Shown: positions 29,286 to 38,415, counted from the stretch's first letter. The stretch is 48,199 nt of DNA from Rodentibacter heidelbergensis (GCF_002000125.1 NZ_MLHH01000001.1:1-48199), one strand, 5' to 3'. Notes: generated from the sequence alone by a model not told the origin. Numbers and translations: made by a program.

Positions 29286-29389
29286 TTTCCGGAAGATTTT
29301 ACTAACCTGACAGACGCTTAATTCAAACATAGATTTGAGCTTATCTTATAAGTTGTTAACTAACCAATCCCACTTTTGAATAGCAGATC

Positions 29390-29418
29390 AAAGTGCGGTC
29401 AAATTCAGCCGCACTTTT
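29390..29418. terminator. marR terminator, USS dyad (copy 2 of an identical pair)
   Basis: AAAGTGCGG, loop TCAAATTCAG, CCGCACTTTT: identical over 29 bp to 23048-23076. It lies 2 bp from the marR stop and can serve the convergent phosphodiesterase gene too. Confidence 0.8.
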
Positions 29419-29419
29419 C

Positions 29420-29848
29420 TCACTTTTCAATTTCCGTCCGCCAAATTTGGTTAAATTCGTCGATTAATGTAAATAATTGCGCTGTTTTTTGTTCGTTAAA
29501 TCGGTTAAAAATGCCTTCAAACAGAGTTATCGTTGCCAGATAAATGGGTTCGGCTTGTTGTTTGCCGGCTTCGGTTAATTTCATAATTTTTTCACGTTTA
29601 TCATTTTGGCTTTCAAAAAATTCAATCCAGCCCTTTTCACGATATTCTTTACAAATATTAAATACGGTTTGTTTTGGCGCATACCATTCTTCACAAATTT
29701 GTTTTTGTGTACATTGTCCGTTTTCAGCGTTGGATAAACTATAAAGTACGGCAAAATGATGATAATTTATCCCTAATTTCTTGACCCAACGATCAAGCAA
29801 ATCATCCATTTCTGAAACCTGTTTACCTAACCTATCAAAATTATTCAT
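29420..29848 (-). CDS. MarR-family transcriptional regulator
   Basis: A 142-residue winged-helix regulator. The HTH covers NGQCTQKQICEEWYAPKQTV and FNICKEYREKGWIEFFESQ; the wing follows as NDKREKIMKLTEAGKQQA. Members respond to small lipophilic compounds and repress a divergent gene. Here the divergent gene encodes a six-TM protein, and the 143-bp spacer contains a perfect palindrome that could be the operator. AAGGGGAAAG precedes the ATG. Confidence 0.88.
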   Translation of the reverse strand: MNNFDRLGKQVSEMDDLLDRWVKKLGINYHHFAVLYSLSNAENGQCTQKQICEEWYAPKQTVFNICKEYREKGWIEFFESQNDKREKIMKLTEAGKQQAEPIYLATITLFEGIFNRFNEQKTAQLFTLIDEFNQIWRTEIEK

Positions 29849-29911
29849 TGTCTTTCCCCTTTTCCTTAAATTTTCATCATTCTAACACATTCAGGGGGAA
29901 TATAGTCCTAA

Positions 29912-29934
29912 AATTTACTTGATTTAAGTAAATT
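29912..29934. promoter_or_regulatory. Candidate MarR operator
   Basis: AATTTACTT-GATTT-AAGTAAATT, a perfect 9-bp inverted repeat in the marR/six-TM spacer; a weaker ACTAA/TTAGT pair lies just downstream (about 29940-29960). Confidence 0.6.
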
Positions 29935-29991
29935 ATAAGACTAAAATTTTCCAAATTAGTAAAATTTAAGACTTTGTAAAGGACAATATAA

Positions 29992-30873
29992 ATGACCCCA
30001 ATTCATTCCAATGCCTTCGAAAATATTAAATCTATTGCGAAGAATAATAAAAAACGGCTCTTTTTTACCTTTGGGTTTGTTGCTTTAGAGAATGTGCTTT
30101 TTATCACTTATCCCCTTTTTGGGAGTTTTGCGGTCAATGCGATGATGAATGGTAATGTGACGTTATCACTTACCTATTCATTCGTTGTACTCATCATTTG
30201 GGGAATTGGGGCTGCACGGCGTGCGGTTGATACGCGTGCTTTTGCCCGTATTTATGCAGAGCTTGCCGTTCCGGTAATATTAAACCAACGAGAGAAAGGA
30301 TTCGACAAATCAGCGATTGCTGCGCGTGTGGCTCTTTCACGCCAATTCGTGGATTTCTTTGAACAGCATTTACCTACGCTCATTATGTCAGGCTTTTCCA
30401 TTATCGGTGCAGCGATCATGCTATTGTGGTTGGAGTTTTGGTCTGGGGTAACCGCCTGTTTTATTTTGATATTCTTTGGATTGATGTTGCCGAAATATGC
30501 CAAAACCAACGATTTGCTCTATTTAAAACTGAATGATCGTTTGGAAAAAGAGGTCAATCTCATTGAACAAAAAAGTCATTATCATTTAAATAAACACTAT
30601 GATTGGCTCGCCACATTACGCATTCGTTTGTCAAATCGTGAGGCAGCAGGCTATTTATGGATTGGTGTAGCTGCAGCGATTTTATTTGGTGTCACTGTCG
30701 TTCATTTAGCCATGACAGAAGGTGTGCAAGCTGGGCATATTTATGCGGTGATGACTTATCTTTGGACCTTTGCAATGAGCCTTGATGATGCCCCAAGGCT
30801 AATGGAGCAATTTTCCAATTTAAGAGATATTGGTAAACGGGTCGAAGTCCAGTCAAAACACGAAGGAATTTGA
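29992..30873 (+). CDS. ABC transporter six-transmembrane-domain protein without ATPase
   Basis: A 293-residue membrane protein resembling the transmembrane half of ABC exporters (ABC_membrane_3-like). About six spans are seen: TFGFVALENVLFITYPLFGS, LTYSFVVLIIWGIG, PTLIMSGFSIIGAAIMLLWL, FWSGVTACFILIFFGLML, IGVAAAILFGVTVVHLAM and IYAVMTYLWTFAM. No Walker motifs follow and no ATPase gene is adjacent. The soluble loop AFARIYAELAVPVILNQREK corresponds to the coupling region. It is divergent from marR, so it may be a drug- or metabolite-inducible membrane protein. AAAGGACAAT precedes the start. Confidence 0.78.
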   Translation: MTPIHSNAFENIKSIAKNNKKRLFFTFGFVALENVLFITYPLFGSFAVNAMMNGNVTLSLTYSFVVLIIWGIGAARRAVDTRAFARIYAELAVPVILNQREKGFDKSAIAARVALSRQFVDFFEQHLPTLIMSGFSIIGAAIMLLWLEFWSGVTACFILIFFGLMLPKYAKTNDLLYLKLNDRLEKEVNLIEQKSHYHLNKHYDWLATLRIRLSNREAAGYLWIGVAAAILFGVTVVHLAMTEGVQAGHIYAVMTYLWTFAMSLDDAPRLMEQFSNLRDIGKRVEVQSKHEGI

Positions 30874-30928
30874 CCGCACTTTTTATTTCAGTATCATACC
30901 GCTCATTCCATGAACAAGAGGTAAAATG

Positions 30929-31252
30929 ATGACAACTGAATTTCAAAAACTTGATCCTGATAGCGCAATTGATATTGCCTACGATATTTTCTTAGAAATG
31001 GCCGGGGAAAATTTAGACCCGGCGGATGTTCTGTTATTTAATCTTCAATTTGAAGAACGTGGTGCGGTGGAATTTGTGGAAACCGCAGAAAATTGGGAAG
31101 AAGAAATTGGCGTGTTAATCGATCCCGATGCCTTTGCCGAAGTGTGGATTGGTTTGGTTAATGAGAACGATGAAATGGATGATATCTTTGCCAAATTCCT
31201 TATCTCTCACCGTGAGGAAGAGCGTGAATTTCATGTGGTTTGGAAATCCTAA
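30929..31252 (+). CDS. yciU: Double-stranded DNA mimic protein YciU (UPF0263)
   Basis: A 107-residue, very acidic protein of the YciU/HI1450 family. The H. influenzae member is a structurally known DNA mimic reported to bind HU. Hallmarks seen are [20 protein letters not shown] and [15 protein letters not shown]. Two adjacent ATGs occur; the second has better spacing from AGAGGT and gives the usual length. It follows the six-TM gene by about 55 bp with a USS in between (30873). Confidence 0.9.
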   Translation: MTTEFQKLDPDSAIDIAYDIFLEMAGENLDPADVLLFNLQFEERGAVEFVETAENWEEEIGVLIDPDAFAEVWIGLVNENDEMDDIFAKFLISHREEEREFHVVWKS

Positions 31253-31281
31253 TTTCGCTAAACGCCGAAGAATGTTTTGAT

Positions 31282-31325
31282 AAATTTGCACCTTAAACGG
31301 TTTCCCCTTTAAGGTGCAAATTTTT
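31282..31325 (+). terminator. Terminator of yciU
   Basis: A 16-bp perfect stem (AAATTTGCACCTTAAA and complement) with a 10-nt loop and T tail. Confidence 0.85.
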
Positions 31326-31351
31326 ATGTGGTAACACCAGCGTTGTGATAA

Positions 31352-31373
31352 TTTGTAGAAGATCAGATTAAAT
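31352..31373. repeat. Short dispersed repeat (copy 2)
   Basis: TTTGTAGAAGATCAGATT followed by AAAT, upstream of asnS. Similar copies occur at 12279-12301, 44965-44979 (minus) and 45676-45702. Confidence 0.5.
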
Positions 31374-31444
31374 ATGGGCAAATTTTGTGATTTAAGGTAA
31401 ACTAACCGCACTTTTTTATCCCATTTTTATAGCGAGAGGTTTAT

Positions 31445-32848
31445 ATGTCTAAAATTGCATCCGTTGTTGATGTATTACAAGGAAAAATCGCCCTTGGCGA
31501 AACTGTGACAGTGCGGGGCTGGGTGCGTACCCGTCGTGACTCCAAGGCGGGTTTATCTTTCTTAGCCGTATATGACGGCTCTTGTTTTGATCCCATTCAA
31601 GCGATTATTAATAACGATATTGAAAATTACGAAACAGAAGTATTACGCCTCACCACAGGCTGTTCTGTGATTGTAACGGGTAAAGTTGTTGCCTCACCGG
31701 CTGAGGGTCAAGCGGTTGAATTACAAGCAGAAAAAGTTGAAGTAACCGGCTTTGTCGAAGATCCGGACACCTACCCAATGGCGGCCAAGCGTCATTCTAT
31801 TGAATACTTACGGGAAGTGGCTCATTTACGTCCTCGTACCAATATTATCGGTGCAGTTGCCCGAGTTCGCCATTGTTTAGCACAAGCTATTCATCGTTTT
31901 TTCCATGAACAAGGTTTCTATTGGGTGGCGACCCCACTCATCACCGCTTCCGATACCGAAGGAGCAGGAGAAATGTTCCGTGTTTCTACATTGGATCTCG
32001 AAAATCTTCCTCGCGATGAAAAAGGGGCGGTGGACTTTAGCCAAGATTTCTTTGGTAAAGAGTCGTTTTTAACGGTTTCCGGTCAGTTAAACGGTGAAAC
32101 CTATGCTTGTGCATTAAGTAAAATTTATACCTTTGGCCCGACTTTCCGTGCTGAAAACTCCAATACAACCCGCCATCTTGCCGAATTTTGGATGGTCGAA
32201 CCGGAAGTAGCCTTTGCCACCTTGGCAGATAATGCCAAACTTGCCGAAGATATGTTGAAATATGTCTTCCGTGCCGTGTTATCCGAACGCAAAGATGATC
32301 TCGCTTTCTTTGAAAAACATGTGGATAAAGACGTGATTAGCCGTTTGGAAAACTTCGTCAATTCCGATTTTGCTCAAATTGATTACACTGATGCCATTGA
32401 GGTGTTATTAAAATCCGGTAAGAAATTTGAATTCCCGGTATCTTGGGGAATTGATTTGTCTTCTGAACATGAGCGTTATTTAGCAGAAGAATATTTCAAA
32501 TCACCGGTTGTGGTAAAAAACTATCCAAAAGACATTAAAGCCTTTTATATGCGCTTAAATGATGATGGCAAAACCGTTGCTGCCATGGATGTTCTTGCCC
32601 CGGGAATTGGTGAAATTATTGGTGGTTCGCAACGTGAAGAACGTTTAGAGGTGTTGGATAAGCGTATGGAAGAAATGGGATTAAACCCTGAAGATTATTG
32701 GTGGTATCGTGATCTTCGTAAATACGGTACAGTGCCACATTCCGGCTTCGGTCTTGGTTTTGAGCGTTTAATTGTCTATGTGACCGGTGTGCAAAATATC
32801 CGTGATGTCATTCCATTCCCACGTTCACCAAGAAATGCGAACTTCTAA
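31445..32848 (+). CDS. asnS: Asparaginyl-tRNA synthetase
   Basis: AsnS charges tRNA-Asn. The 467-residue class IIb enzyme has an N-terminal OB fold ([20 protein letters not shown]), motif 2 [20 protein letters not shown] with the Asn-specific sequence, and motif 3 [15 protein letters not shown]. The terminal [11 protein letters not shown] is typical. GCGAGAGG precedes the ATG. It is followed by a perfect USS-dyad terminator. Confidence 0.97.
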   Translation: MSKIASVVDVLQGKIALGETVTVRGWVRTRRDSKAGLSFLAVYDGSCFDPIQAIINNDIENYETEVLRLTTGCSVIVTGKVVASPAEGQAVELQAEKVEVTGFVEDPDTYPMAAKRHSIEYLREVAHLRPRTNIIGAVARVRHCLAQAIHRFFHEQGFYWVATPLITASDTEGAGEMFRVSTLDLENLPRDEKGAVDFSQDFFGKESFLTVSGQLNGETYACALSKIYTFGPTFRAENSNTTRHLAEFWMVEPEVAFATLADNAKLAEDMLKYVFRAVLSERKDDLAFFEKHVDKDVISRLENFVNSDFAQIDYTDAIEVLLKSGKKFEFPVSWGIDLSSEHERYLAEEYFKSPVVVKNYPKDIKAFYMRLNDDGKTVAAMDVLAPGIGEIIGGSQREERLEVLDKRMEEMGLNPEDYWWYRDLRKYGTVPHSGFGLGFERLIVYVTGVQNIRDVIPFPRSPRNANF

Positions 32849-32863
32849 TTAAAAACGTTTGAA

Positions 32864-32898
32864 AATTGACCGCACTTTTCTGTGCGGTCAAATTTTTT
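32864..32898 (+). terminator. asnS terminator, USS dyad
   Basis: TTGACCGCAC/GTGCGGTCAA, perfect 10-bp stem, loop TTTTCT, then TTTTTT. The left arm has a perfect USS core (32869-32877). Confidence 0.88.
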
Positions 32899-32915
32899 AT
32901 CTTTAGGAAAGTGAT

Positions 32916-33599
32916 ATGAACAAAATTGAACAACTTTTTGCCAATAACGCCAGTTGGGCGCAGCGAATGAAAGAGGAAAACTCGACCTATTTCAAAGAAC
33001 TGGCGGATCACCAAACCCCGCACTATCTCTGGATTGGTTGCTCTGATAGCCGTGTGCCGGCAGAAAAACTCACGAATTTAGAACCGGGTGAATTATTTGT
33101 TCACCGTAATGTTGCCAATCAAGTCATTCACACCGATCTGAATTGCCTTTCTGTTGTGCAATATGCGGTTGATGTACTCCATATTGAGCATATTATCATC
33201 TGTGGCCATACCAATTGTGGGGGCATAAAAGCTGCGATGGCCGATCAAGATCTGGGATTAATTAATAATTGGCTGCTCCATATTCGGGATATTTGGTTTA
33301 AACACGGGCATATGCTCGGTAAACTTTCGCCGGAAAAACGGGCTGATATGCTCACTAAAATCAATGTTGCCGAACAAGTCTATAACCTGGGTCGTTCTTC
33401 GATTGTAAAAAGTGCTTGGGAACGAGGACAAAAGCTCTCTCTACACGGTTGGGTGTATGATGTGAATGATGGATTTTTAGTGGATCAAGGGGTAATGGCA
33501 ACCAGTCGTGAAACCCTTGAAATCTCCTACCGCAATGCCATTGCCCGTTTACATAGCTTAGAAGAAGAGGATATTTTAAAAAAGGAACAGGATAAATAA
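32916..33599 (+). CDS. can: Beta-carbonic anhydrase
   Basis: This type II beta-carbonic anhydrase interconverts CO2 and bicarbonate in the cytoplasm. The 227 residues carry zinc ligands in [10 protein letters not shown] (Cys and Asp) and [13 protein letters not shown] (His and Cys). WIGCSDSR and [10 protein letters not shown] contain the Trp and Arg known in the H. influenzae enzyme to form the non-catalytic bicarbonate site, and ISYRNA supplies the Tyr, so allosteric control is expected. TAGGAAAG precedes the ATG. Bicarbonate supply fits the ppc in the same region. Confidence 0.95.
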   Translation: MNKIEQLFANNASWAQRMKEENSTYFKELADHQTPHYLWIGCSDSRVPAEKLTNLEPGELFVHRNVANQVIHTDLNCLSVVQYAVDVLHIEHIIICGHTNCGGIKAAMADQDLGLINNWLLHIRDIWFKHGHMLGKLSPEKRADMLTKINVAEQVYNLGRSSIVKSAWERGQKLSLHGWVYDVNDGFLVDQGVMATSRETLEISYRNAIARLHSLEEEDILKKEQDK

Positions 33600-33602
33600 C
33601 AA

Positions 33603-33630
33603 AAAAGCGGTCAAAATTGACCGCACTTTG
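33603..33630 (-). terminator. can/bioD convergent terminator
   Basis: GCGGTCAA-AA-TTGACCGC, with TTTTTTGTTATT following on the minus strand, making it a strong bioD terminator; a USS core (33620-33628) overlaps it. Confidence 0.75.
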
Positions 33631-33632
33631 CT

Positions 33633-34358
33633 CTATTTCGTCTGTTCTGTATAAAGAGAAAGCAGATGATCAATATTGGTGAGATACTGCCCCAACTCTT
33701 GGCTTTCCGGTTTATGAATATAAGGAATTTTCCCAAGGAGCGGTGCATCAATATTTTTTTCTAGAAACTCAATAATCTCAGCATAATGGCTTAGCAATGG
33801 GTTTACCCGATTTGCTACCCAACCTAATAGCGGAACACCTAGGCTACGAATAGCCTGAACCGTTAATAAGGCATGGCTAATGCACCCATCTTTAATCCCC
33901 ACCACAAGAATAATTGGCATTTTTCGCTCTTTTACCCAATCGGCAAATCCCTTGCCCTCTGTCATTGGTGTTAATAAACCAAATGCTCCCTCCACCGCAA
34001 CAGCTTGATATTTATGGCAAAGCTTATCCAGCATTTGATTAATTTTATCCAATTTAATGCGGGCTTTTTCTTCCACCAGCATAGGTAAACTATGGTTAAA
34101 AGTGTAACTGTTTATTTCTTCATAAGTCACATTTTGTTCAGTGGAATCCATGAGTATTAGCACATCACTGTTTTCTTTATTCTCATAATCAGAAACAGGA
34201 TTTCGTCCGCTAACGTAATGGGTTTCTTCTGCACTGCAAGCAATGGGTTTAAAACCCACAATATTAATCTCTTTATCTTGTAAGGCTTGAATAATCGCCC
34301 GACAGGCGGTGGTTTTCCCCACGTTGGTGTCGGTTCCTGTAATAAAAAAGCTGTTCAT
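33633..34358 (-). CDS. bioD: Dethiobiotin synthetase
   Basis: BioD closes the ureido ring of biotin with ATP and CO2. The 241-residue protein has the P-loop ITGTDTNVGKTTACRAI, GFKPIACSAEETHY with the catalytic Lys, and the VAVEGAFGLLTPMTEG segment. No other biotin gene is adjacent; some gamma-proteobacteria have a second, unlinked bioD and this may be it. AAAGGAGAAC precedes the ATG. Confidence 0.88.
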   Translation of the reverse strand: MNSFFITGTDTNVGKTTACRAIIQALQDKEINIVGFKPIACSAEETHYVSGRNPVSDYENKENSDVLILMDSTEQNVTYEEINSYTFNHSLPMLVEEKARIKLDKINQMLDKLCHKYQAVAVEGAFGLLTPMTEGKGFADWVKERKMPIILVVGIKDGCISHALLTVQAIRSLGVPLLGWVANRVNPLLSHYAEIIEFLEKNIDAPLLGKIPYIHKPESQELGQYLTNIDHLLSLYTEQTK

Positions 34359-34485
34359 TTGTTCTCCTTTAATTGGGGTTTAGGCGGAAAATAACGCCCA
34401 AAAGTGCGGTCAATTTTAAAAGTATTTTTAGGATAAAACGTTGAGTTAAAGCAAAACTCATGAATATTCTAACAAAATTTAACGA

Positions 34486-34752
34486 TTATTTGATCTCACT
34501 CAAACTATTAAATAAGCCATCATCTTGCTCCGGCATTTGCAAATAAAAACCTTGTGAACGAATTTTTTCTTGTACTTCTTCTTTGTCCGCCTGTCGGAGC
34601 GGTTTATTCCCCGCTAAATTAAACATCATCACCAATTCCGGCTTACCAAAATGTTCCAATAATGCCGAGGGAACGGCAGAAAAATCATCACGTTTTTGAA
34701 TATAAAGATAACTTCCCGGTTTTTTTCGGCTTCGATAAATCGCACACAACAT
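34486..34752 (-). CDS. ycgL: YcgL-domain protein
   Basis: An 88-residue cytoplasmic protein of the YcgL family of unknown function. Recognisable parts are [18 protein letters not shown] and [18 protein letters not shown], with a C-terminal [23 protein letters not shown] before the ATG is strong. It lies between a lipoprotein gene and bioD, all minus strand. Confidence 0.88.
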   Translation of the reverse strand: MLCAIYRSRKKPGSYLYIQKRDDFSAVPSALLEHFGKPELVMMFNLAGNKPLRQADKEEVQEKIRSQGFYLQMPEQDDGLFNSLSEIK

Positions 34753-34770
34753 TACTTTTCCTCCAAAAAG

Positions 34771-34798
34771 AAAATCCCCACCAGATGGTAGGGATTTT
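34771..34798 (-). terminator. Terminator of the repeat lipoprotein gene
   Basis: AAAATCCC/GGGATTTT plus ACC/GGT, with one C-A bulge, then CTTTTT on the minus strand. Confidence 0.7.
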
Positions 34799-34811
34799 GT
34801 ATGTAATAAAC

Positions 34812-35411
34812 TTATTTGGTTGCGTCTTTCACCGCATCGGCAGCTTCTGTTGCTTTTTCAGTTGCTGCCTCTTTCATTGAAGACACCGCATCTTTGGCTT
34901 CGTCCATTTTTGCTGCTGCCGCATCTTTCATTTCAGCGGCTTTTTCTGATGCTTTATTTGTCATCTCTTCCATTTTGCTGACGGCTGCATCTTTTGCTTC
35001 TTCCACTTTCGCCACAGCGGCATCTTTCATTTCAGTTGCTTTTTCTGATGCTTTATTTGTCATCTCTTCCATTTTAGCGACTGTCGCTTCTTTAGTTTCT
35101 TCCACTTTCGCCACAGCTGCATCTTTCATTTCAGCCACTTTGTCCATTGCGGCATTTTTAGCTTCTTCAGCAGCGGATTTAGCAGAATCCATTGCATTGG
35201 CTGCTGCATCTTTTACATCTGCAACCGCTTGTTTTGCCGAATCTTTAACATCGGATGCGGCATTCACCGCTGCATCTTTCACTTCAGTCGCTGCGTTAGT
35301 GGCAGCCTCTTTCGCTACTTCTACTTTTTGTGTTGCTTCTTGTTTATCGAAACAGCCGGTTACCGCTAAACTTGCGCCAAGTACTAATGCTGCTAGTGCT
35401 GATTTTTTCAT
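34812..35411 (-). CDS. Ala/Lys/Glu-rich repeat lipoprotein
   Basis: A 199-residue predicted lipoprotein: signal [15 protein letters not shown] with lipobox VTGC, so lipidated at Cys20. The remainder is almost wholly helical, low-complexity, with 11-residue units of the type [12 protein letters not shown], and a 33-residue unit repeated in tandem ([20 protein letters not shown] then [20 protein letters not shown]). The pattern resembles LEA-like or hendecad right-handed coiled coils, perhaps an envelope spacer. No enzymatic motif. I do not recognise a named gene. A terminator follows. The opposite strand is open across the whole gene, which is a by-product of the composition. Confidence 0.85.
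   Translation of the reverse strand: MKKSALAALVLGASLAVTGCFDKQEATQKVEVAKEAATNAATEVKDAAVNAASDVKDSAKQAVADVKDAAANAMDSAKSAAEEAKNAAMDKVAEMKDAAVAKVEETKEATVAKMEEMTNKASEKATEMKDAAVAKVEEAKDAAVSKMEEMTNKASEKAAEMKDAAAAKMDEAKDAVSSMKEAATEKATEAADAVKDATK
34921..35118 (-). repeat. Two tandem 99-bp repeats inside the lipoprotein gene
   Basis: The unit beginning GCATCTTTCATTTCAG occurs at 34921, 35020 and (partial) 35119, exact 99-nt spacing, which is 33 codons, so copy-number change stays in frame. Confidence 0.85.
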
Positions 35412-35636
35412 TTTTAATCTCCTATTGGGTTAAATAAATGGGAAAACACATTGAGTTTATGCGGCGTAGTTTACGCAAAAAAATGCAAAATAAAATAGCC
35501 CAAGCGAAACTTTACATTTCCCTCACATAAAATTGATTACTAAATAAACAAACAAATCAGTAACACAATGAAATATCAATACTTTTTTAAAAGTTCCCAT
35601 TTTTAAATTTATTTTTTGTAAAGAAATAACCCTATT

Positions 35637-35669
35637 AAAAACGATGCTTTTTTAGCCACTTTAAAGCAT
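35637..35669 (-). terminator. Terminator overlapping the sixA stop
   Basis: Minus strand ATGCTTT/AAAGCAT with a 12-nt loop, then CGTTTTT. The stop codon lies in the first arm. Confidence 0.5.
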
Positions 35670-36146
35670 TTCCGGTGGATACTGATGAGTAACAATTCGC
35701 CCTTTTCCCTCATTCCAATCCATTTGCACAAGGGTTGCGGGATAAAAACCCACCGGGTTTCGTTTGCCATAAAGCTCTGCCACAATTTCCCCCACTAAGG
35801 GCAAATGAGAAATCATCAGAACCGTTTCTACCCCTTGCTTTTCGAGAACGGATAGATAATCCACCACCAATTCTGCCGAACCATAAGGGGTTATCCCCTC
35901 CCAAATTTCCATATGAGCCGACAATCCTCCCTCAAAGGATTGATTAACTTGCTCAAAGGTTTCTAAAGCCCGCAGGTAGGGGCTGACAAGAATATAGTCA
36001 AAGGAAAGTGCGGTTGAATTAAGATAATTTTTTAACCATTCCCCCTGAACAAAAGCCTGCTTTTGACCGTATTGTGTTAAATGGCGATCTTGATCCGTTT
36101 TTGCCATCACTTCCGCTTCACCGTGACGCATAACAAAAATGTTCAT
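35661..36146 (-). CDS. sixA: Phosphohistidine phosphatase SixA
   Basis: A 161-residue histidine-phosphatase-fold protein removing phosphate from phosphohistidine proteins (HPt domains or the nitrogen PTS). The active RHGEA is at the N terminus (MNIFVMRHGEAEVM), and a second His is in LMISHLPLVGEIV. LTQYGQKQA matches SixA. TAGGAAAGC precedes the ATG. It follows glmM-folP-ftsH on the same strand but a palindrome lies between it and glmM. Confidence 0.92.
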   Translation of the reverse strand: MNIFVMRHGEAEVMAKTDQDRHLTQYGQKQAFVQGEWLKNYLNSTALSFDYILVSPYLRALETFEQVNQSFEGGLSAHMEIWEGITPYGSAELVVDYLSVLEKQGVETVLMISHLPLVGEIVAELYGKRNPVGFYPATLVQMDWNEGKGRIVTHQYPPEML

Positions 36147-36174
36147 TTTGCTTTCCTAAATTTAAAATAAAAAC

Positions 36175-36200
36175 TGACCGCTCTTTTAAAAGAGCGGTCA
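36175..36200 (-). terminator. glmM terminator: perfect 26-bp palindrome of two USS-variant cores
   Basis: TGACCGCTCTTTT followed directly by its exact complement, then GTTTTTATTTT on the minus strand. Each half carries the core AAGAGCGGT. Confidence 0.85.
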
Positions 36201-36207
36201 AAATCAA

Positions 36208-37542
36208 TTAATTTGCTTTTACTGCTTCAGCAATTTCTTCTGCACATTGCTGAGCAAGCTCGCCATCTTGGCATTCAACCATAACGCGAATTAAAGGCTC
36301 TGTACCGGATTTACGCAATAGAATTCTGCCTTTTCCTTCCAAACGTTTTTCAACTTCTGCAGCCACCGCTTTCACCGCCTCACTCTCTAATGGATTTTTC
36401 CCACCGGCAAAACGTACATTAATTAATACCTGAGGGAATAATTTCACTGCACTTGCCAATTCGTTAAGAGAAAGTTTATGCTGAACCATTGCGGCTAACA
36501 CCGCAAGAGAAGCCACAATCCCATCTCCCGTGGTATTTTTATCGGAAATAATAATATGGCCGGAATTTTCTCCGCCAAGTGTCCAATCGTTTTCAAGCAT
36601 TTTCTCAAGCACATAACGATCGCCCACATTCGCACGAACAAAAGAAACACCCAGCATTTTTAAGGCAATTTCAAGGCTCATATTACTCATCAAGGTTCCC
36701 ACTACCCCCCCTTTTAACTGTCCGGCACGCAAGGCTTCACGGGCAATAATAAAGAGGATTTGGTCGCCATCAATTTTATGACCGAGATGATCCACCATCA
36801 TTATACGATCGCCATCACCATCATAAGCTAAGCCCACATCGGCTTTCACTTCCAACACTTTTTCTTGTAATGCCCGTACATCGGTTGCCCCACATTTTTC
36901 ATTGATATTCACACCATTTGGCTCTGTACCGATTTCAATGACTTCTGCACCCAATTCACGCAAGACATTTGGTGCAATGTGATAAGTCGCCCCATTGGCA
37001 CAATCCACCACAATTTTATAGCCCTCTAAGCCCAAATGTGCCGGGAATGTCCCTTTACAGAATTCAATATAGCGTCCGGCGGCATCATTAATGCGGCTGG
37101 CTTTTCCTAATTCTGCAGATTCAACACAATCCATTGGCTGTTCAAGCATCGCTTCAATGGCTTCTTCAATTTCATCGGGTAGTTTTGTACCTTGGGCTGA
37201 GAAAAATTTAATACCGTTATCATAATAAGGATTATGAGAGGCGGAAATCACAATGCCCGCTTCTGCACGGAAAGTTCGGGTTAAATAAGCAATCGCCGGT
37301 GTTGGCATTGGGCCGGTAAAAGCGGCTGAAAGCCCCGCAGCAGCAAGTCCTGCCTCTAATGCCGATTCCAACATATAGCCTGAAATACGGGTATCTTTAC
37401 CAATCAAAACGGTTTTCGAACCTTGTGAAGCCAACACTTTACCTGCCGCCCAACCTAATTTTAAAGCGAAATCAGGGGTAATCGGGTAAGTGCCGACTTT
37501 ACCACGCACACCATCCGTACCAAAATATTTACGCTCTGCCAT
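36208..37542 (-). CDS. glmM: Phosphoglucosamine mutase
   Basis: GlmM converts glucosamine 6-phosphate to the 1-phosphate for UDP-GlcNAc, feeding peptidoglycan and LOS. The 444 residues carry the phosphoserine loop [19 protein letters not shown], the metal motif [13 protein letters not shown], sugar loop [10 protein letters not shown], and the phosphate-binding [12 protein letters not shown]. The ATG following AAGGAATTGATT was chosen rather than an in-frame TTG 6 nt upstream. folP-glmM is the conserved order, with only about 45 bp between them. Confidence 0.97.
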   Translation of the reverse strand: MAERKYFGTDGVRGKVGTYPITPDFALKLGWAAGKVLASQGSKTVLIGKDTRISGYMLESALEAGLAAAGLSAAFTGPMPTPAIAYLTRTFRAEAGIVISASHNPYYDNGIKFFSAQGTKLPDEIEEAIEAMLEQPMDCVESAELGKASRINDAAGRYIEFCKGTFPAHLGLEGYKIVVDCANGATYHIAPNVLRELGAEVIEIGTEPNGVNINEKCGATDVRALQEKVLEVKADVGLAYDGDGDRIMMVDHLGHKIDGDQILFIIAREALRAGQLKGGVVGTLMSNMSLEIALKMLGVSFVRANVGDRYVLEKMLENDWTLGGENSGHIIISDKNTTGDGIVASLAVLAAMVQHKLSLNELASAVKLFPQVLINVRFAGGKNPLESEAVKAVAAEVEKRLEGKGRILLRKSGTEPLIRVMVECQDGELAQQCAEEIAEAVKAN

Positions 37543-37568
37543 AATCAATTCCTTTATTTCATTTTTCT

Positions 37569-37596
37569 AAAAACTAGGCGTTAAAAACTAGGCGTT
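37569..37596. repeat. 14-bp perfect tandem duplication over the folP stop
   Basis: AAAAACTAGGCGTT occurs twice head to tail; the second copy contains the folP TAG. Confidence 0.9.
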
Positions 37597-38415
37597 TTCT
37601 GTCGCCTGCCAAATTTTGAGTGCATCGGCTGTGGCAGCCACATCATGCACCCGTAAAATTTTTGCCCCATTCTGCGCCGCAATTAATGCCCCGGCAACAC
37701 TGCCAACCATTCTTTCTTCAACGCCTTTATCCAACACCGCACCAATCATTGATTTGCGTGATAGGCCCACCAATACCGGATAACCTTCATCACAAAATAC
37801 GCCAAGCTGTTGTAACAATTGATAATTATGTTGAACGGTTTTCCCAAATCCGAATCCCATATCCCAAATTAACTGTTCTTTTTTTATGCCTGCCTGCATG
37901 CACTGTTCTGAACGCTGGCGTAAAAAAGTCAGCACCTCTTGCACCACATCTTGATATTGAGGATTAGCTTGCATCGTTTTGGGTTGGCCCTGCATATGCA
38001 TAATACAAACTGGCAAATCCAACGCGACAGCCACTTGTAAAGCATTTGGCGCTTGTAAAGCACGAATGTCGTTAATCAAATCCATGCCCACTTTGGCCGC
38101 CTCTTGCATCACGATTGCTTTAGAGGTATCCACCGAAATCCAACAATCAAAACGCTGACGAACAGCTTCCACTAGAGGCACAACACGATGAAGCTCTTCT
38201 TGCTCGGACACATCCTCTGCCATTGGCCGAGTGGATTCCCCACCGATATCAATAATACTTGCCCCTTCATTGAGCATTTTTTCCACTTGAAACAATGCCT
38301 TATCCAAACTAAAAAATTTTCCGCTATCCGAAAAAGAATCCGGCGTGAAATTTAAAATCCCCATAATCTGAGGGCGTGATAAATCAAGGGATTTATTATT
38401 GGCATAAAGTTTCAT
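37588..38415 (-). CDS. folP: Dihydropteroate synthase
   Basis: FolP joins p-aminobenzoate to the pterin pyrophosphate and is the sulfonamide target. The 275-residue TIM barrel has IMGILNFTPDSFSDSG, GASIIDIGGESTRPMA and the C-terminal HDVAATADALKI. No Shine-Dalgarno sequence is visible: a USS (38418-38426) directly abuts the ATG, so translation may rely on coupling or an unstructured leader. It precedes glmM and follows ftsH, on the same strand, but an ftsH terminator lies between. Confidence 0.96.
   Translation of the reverse strand: MKLYANNKSLDLSRPQIMGILNFTPDSFSDSGKFFSLDKALFQVEKMLNEGASIIDIGGESTRPMAEDVSEQEELHRVVPLVEAVRQRFDCWISVDTSKAIVMQEAAKVGMDLINDIRALQAPNALQVAVALDLPVCIMHMQGQPKTMQANPQYQDVVQEVLTFLRQRSEQCMQAGIKKEQLIWDMGFGFGKTVQHNYQLLQQLGVFCDEGYPVLVGLSRKSMIGAVLDKGVEERMVGSVAGALIAAQNGAKILRVHDVAATADALKIWQATENA

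Noticed and set aside
23047-29418. Composite transposon with USS dyads as terminal repeats
   Set aside because: No transposase or target-site duplication; the dyads are terminators. Recombination between them is the more modest reading.
34816-35433. Long plus-strand open frame (205 codons) opposite the repeat lipoprotein
   Set aside because: It is rich in Ala/Ser from the reverse of Ala/Lys/Glu codons, has no ribosome site, and its repeats follow those of the minus-strand gene, which has a lipobox and normal start.
35412-35660. Possible gene or RNA in the spacer between sixA and the lipoprotein gene
   Set aside because: Only AT-rich DNA, no open frame with a ribosome site and no hairpin other than the sixA terminator.
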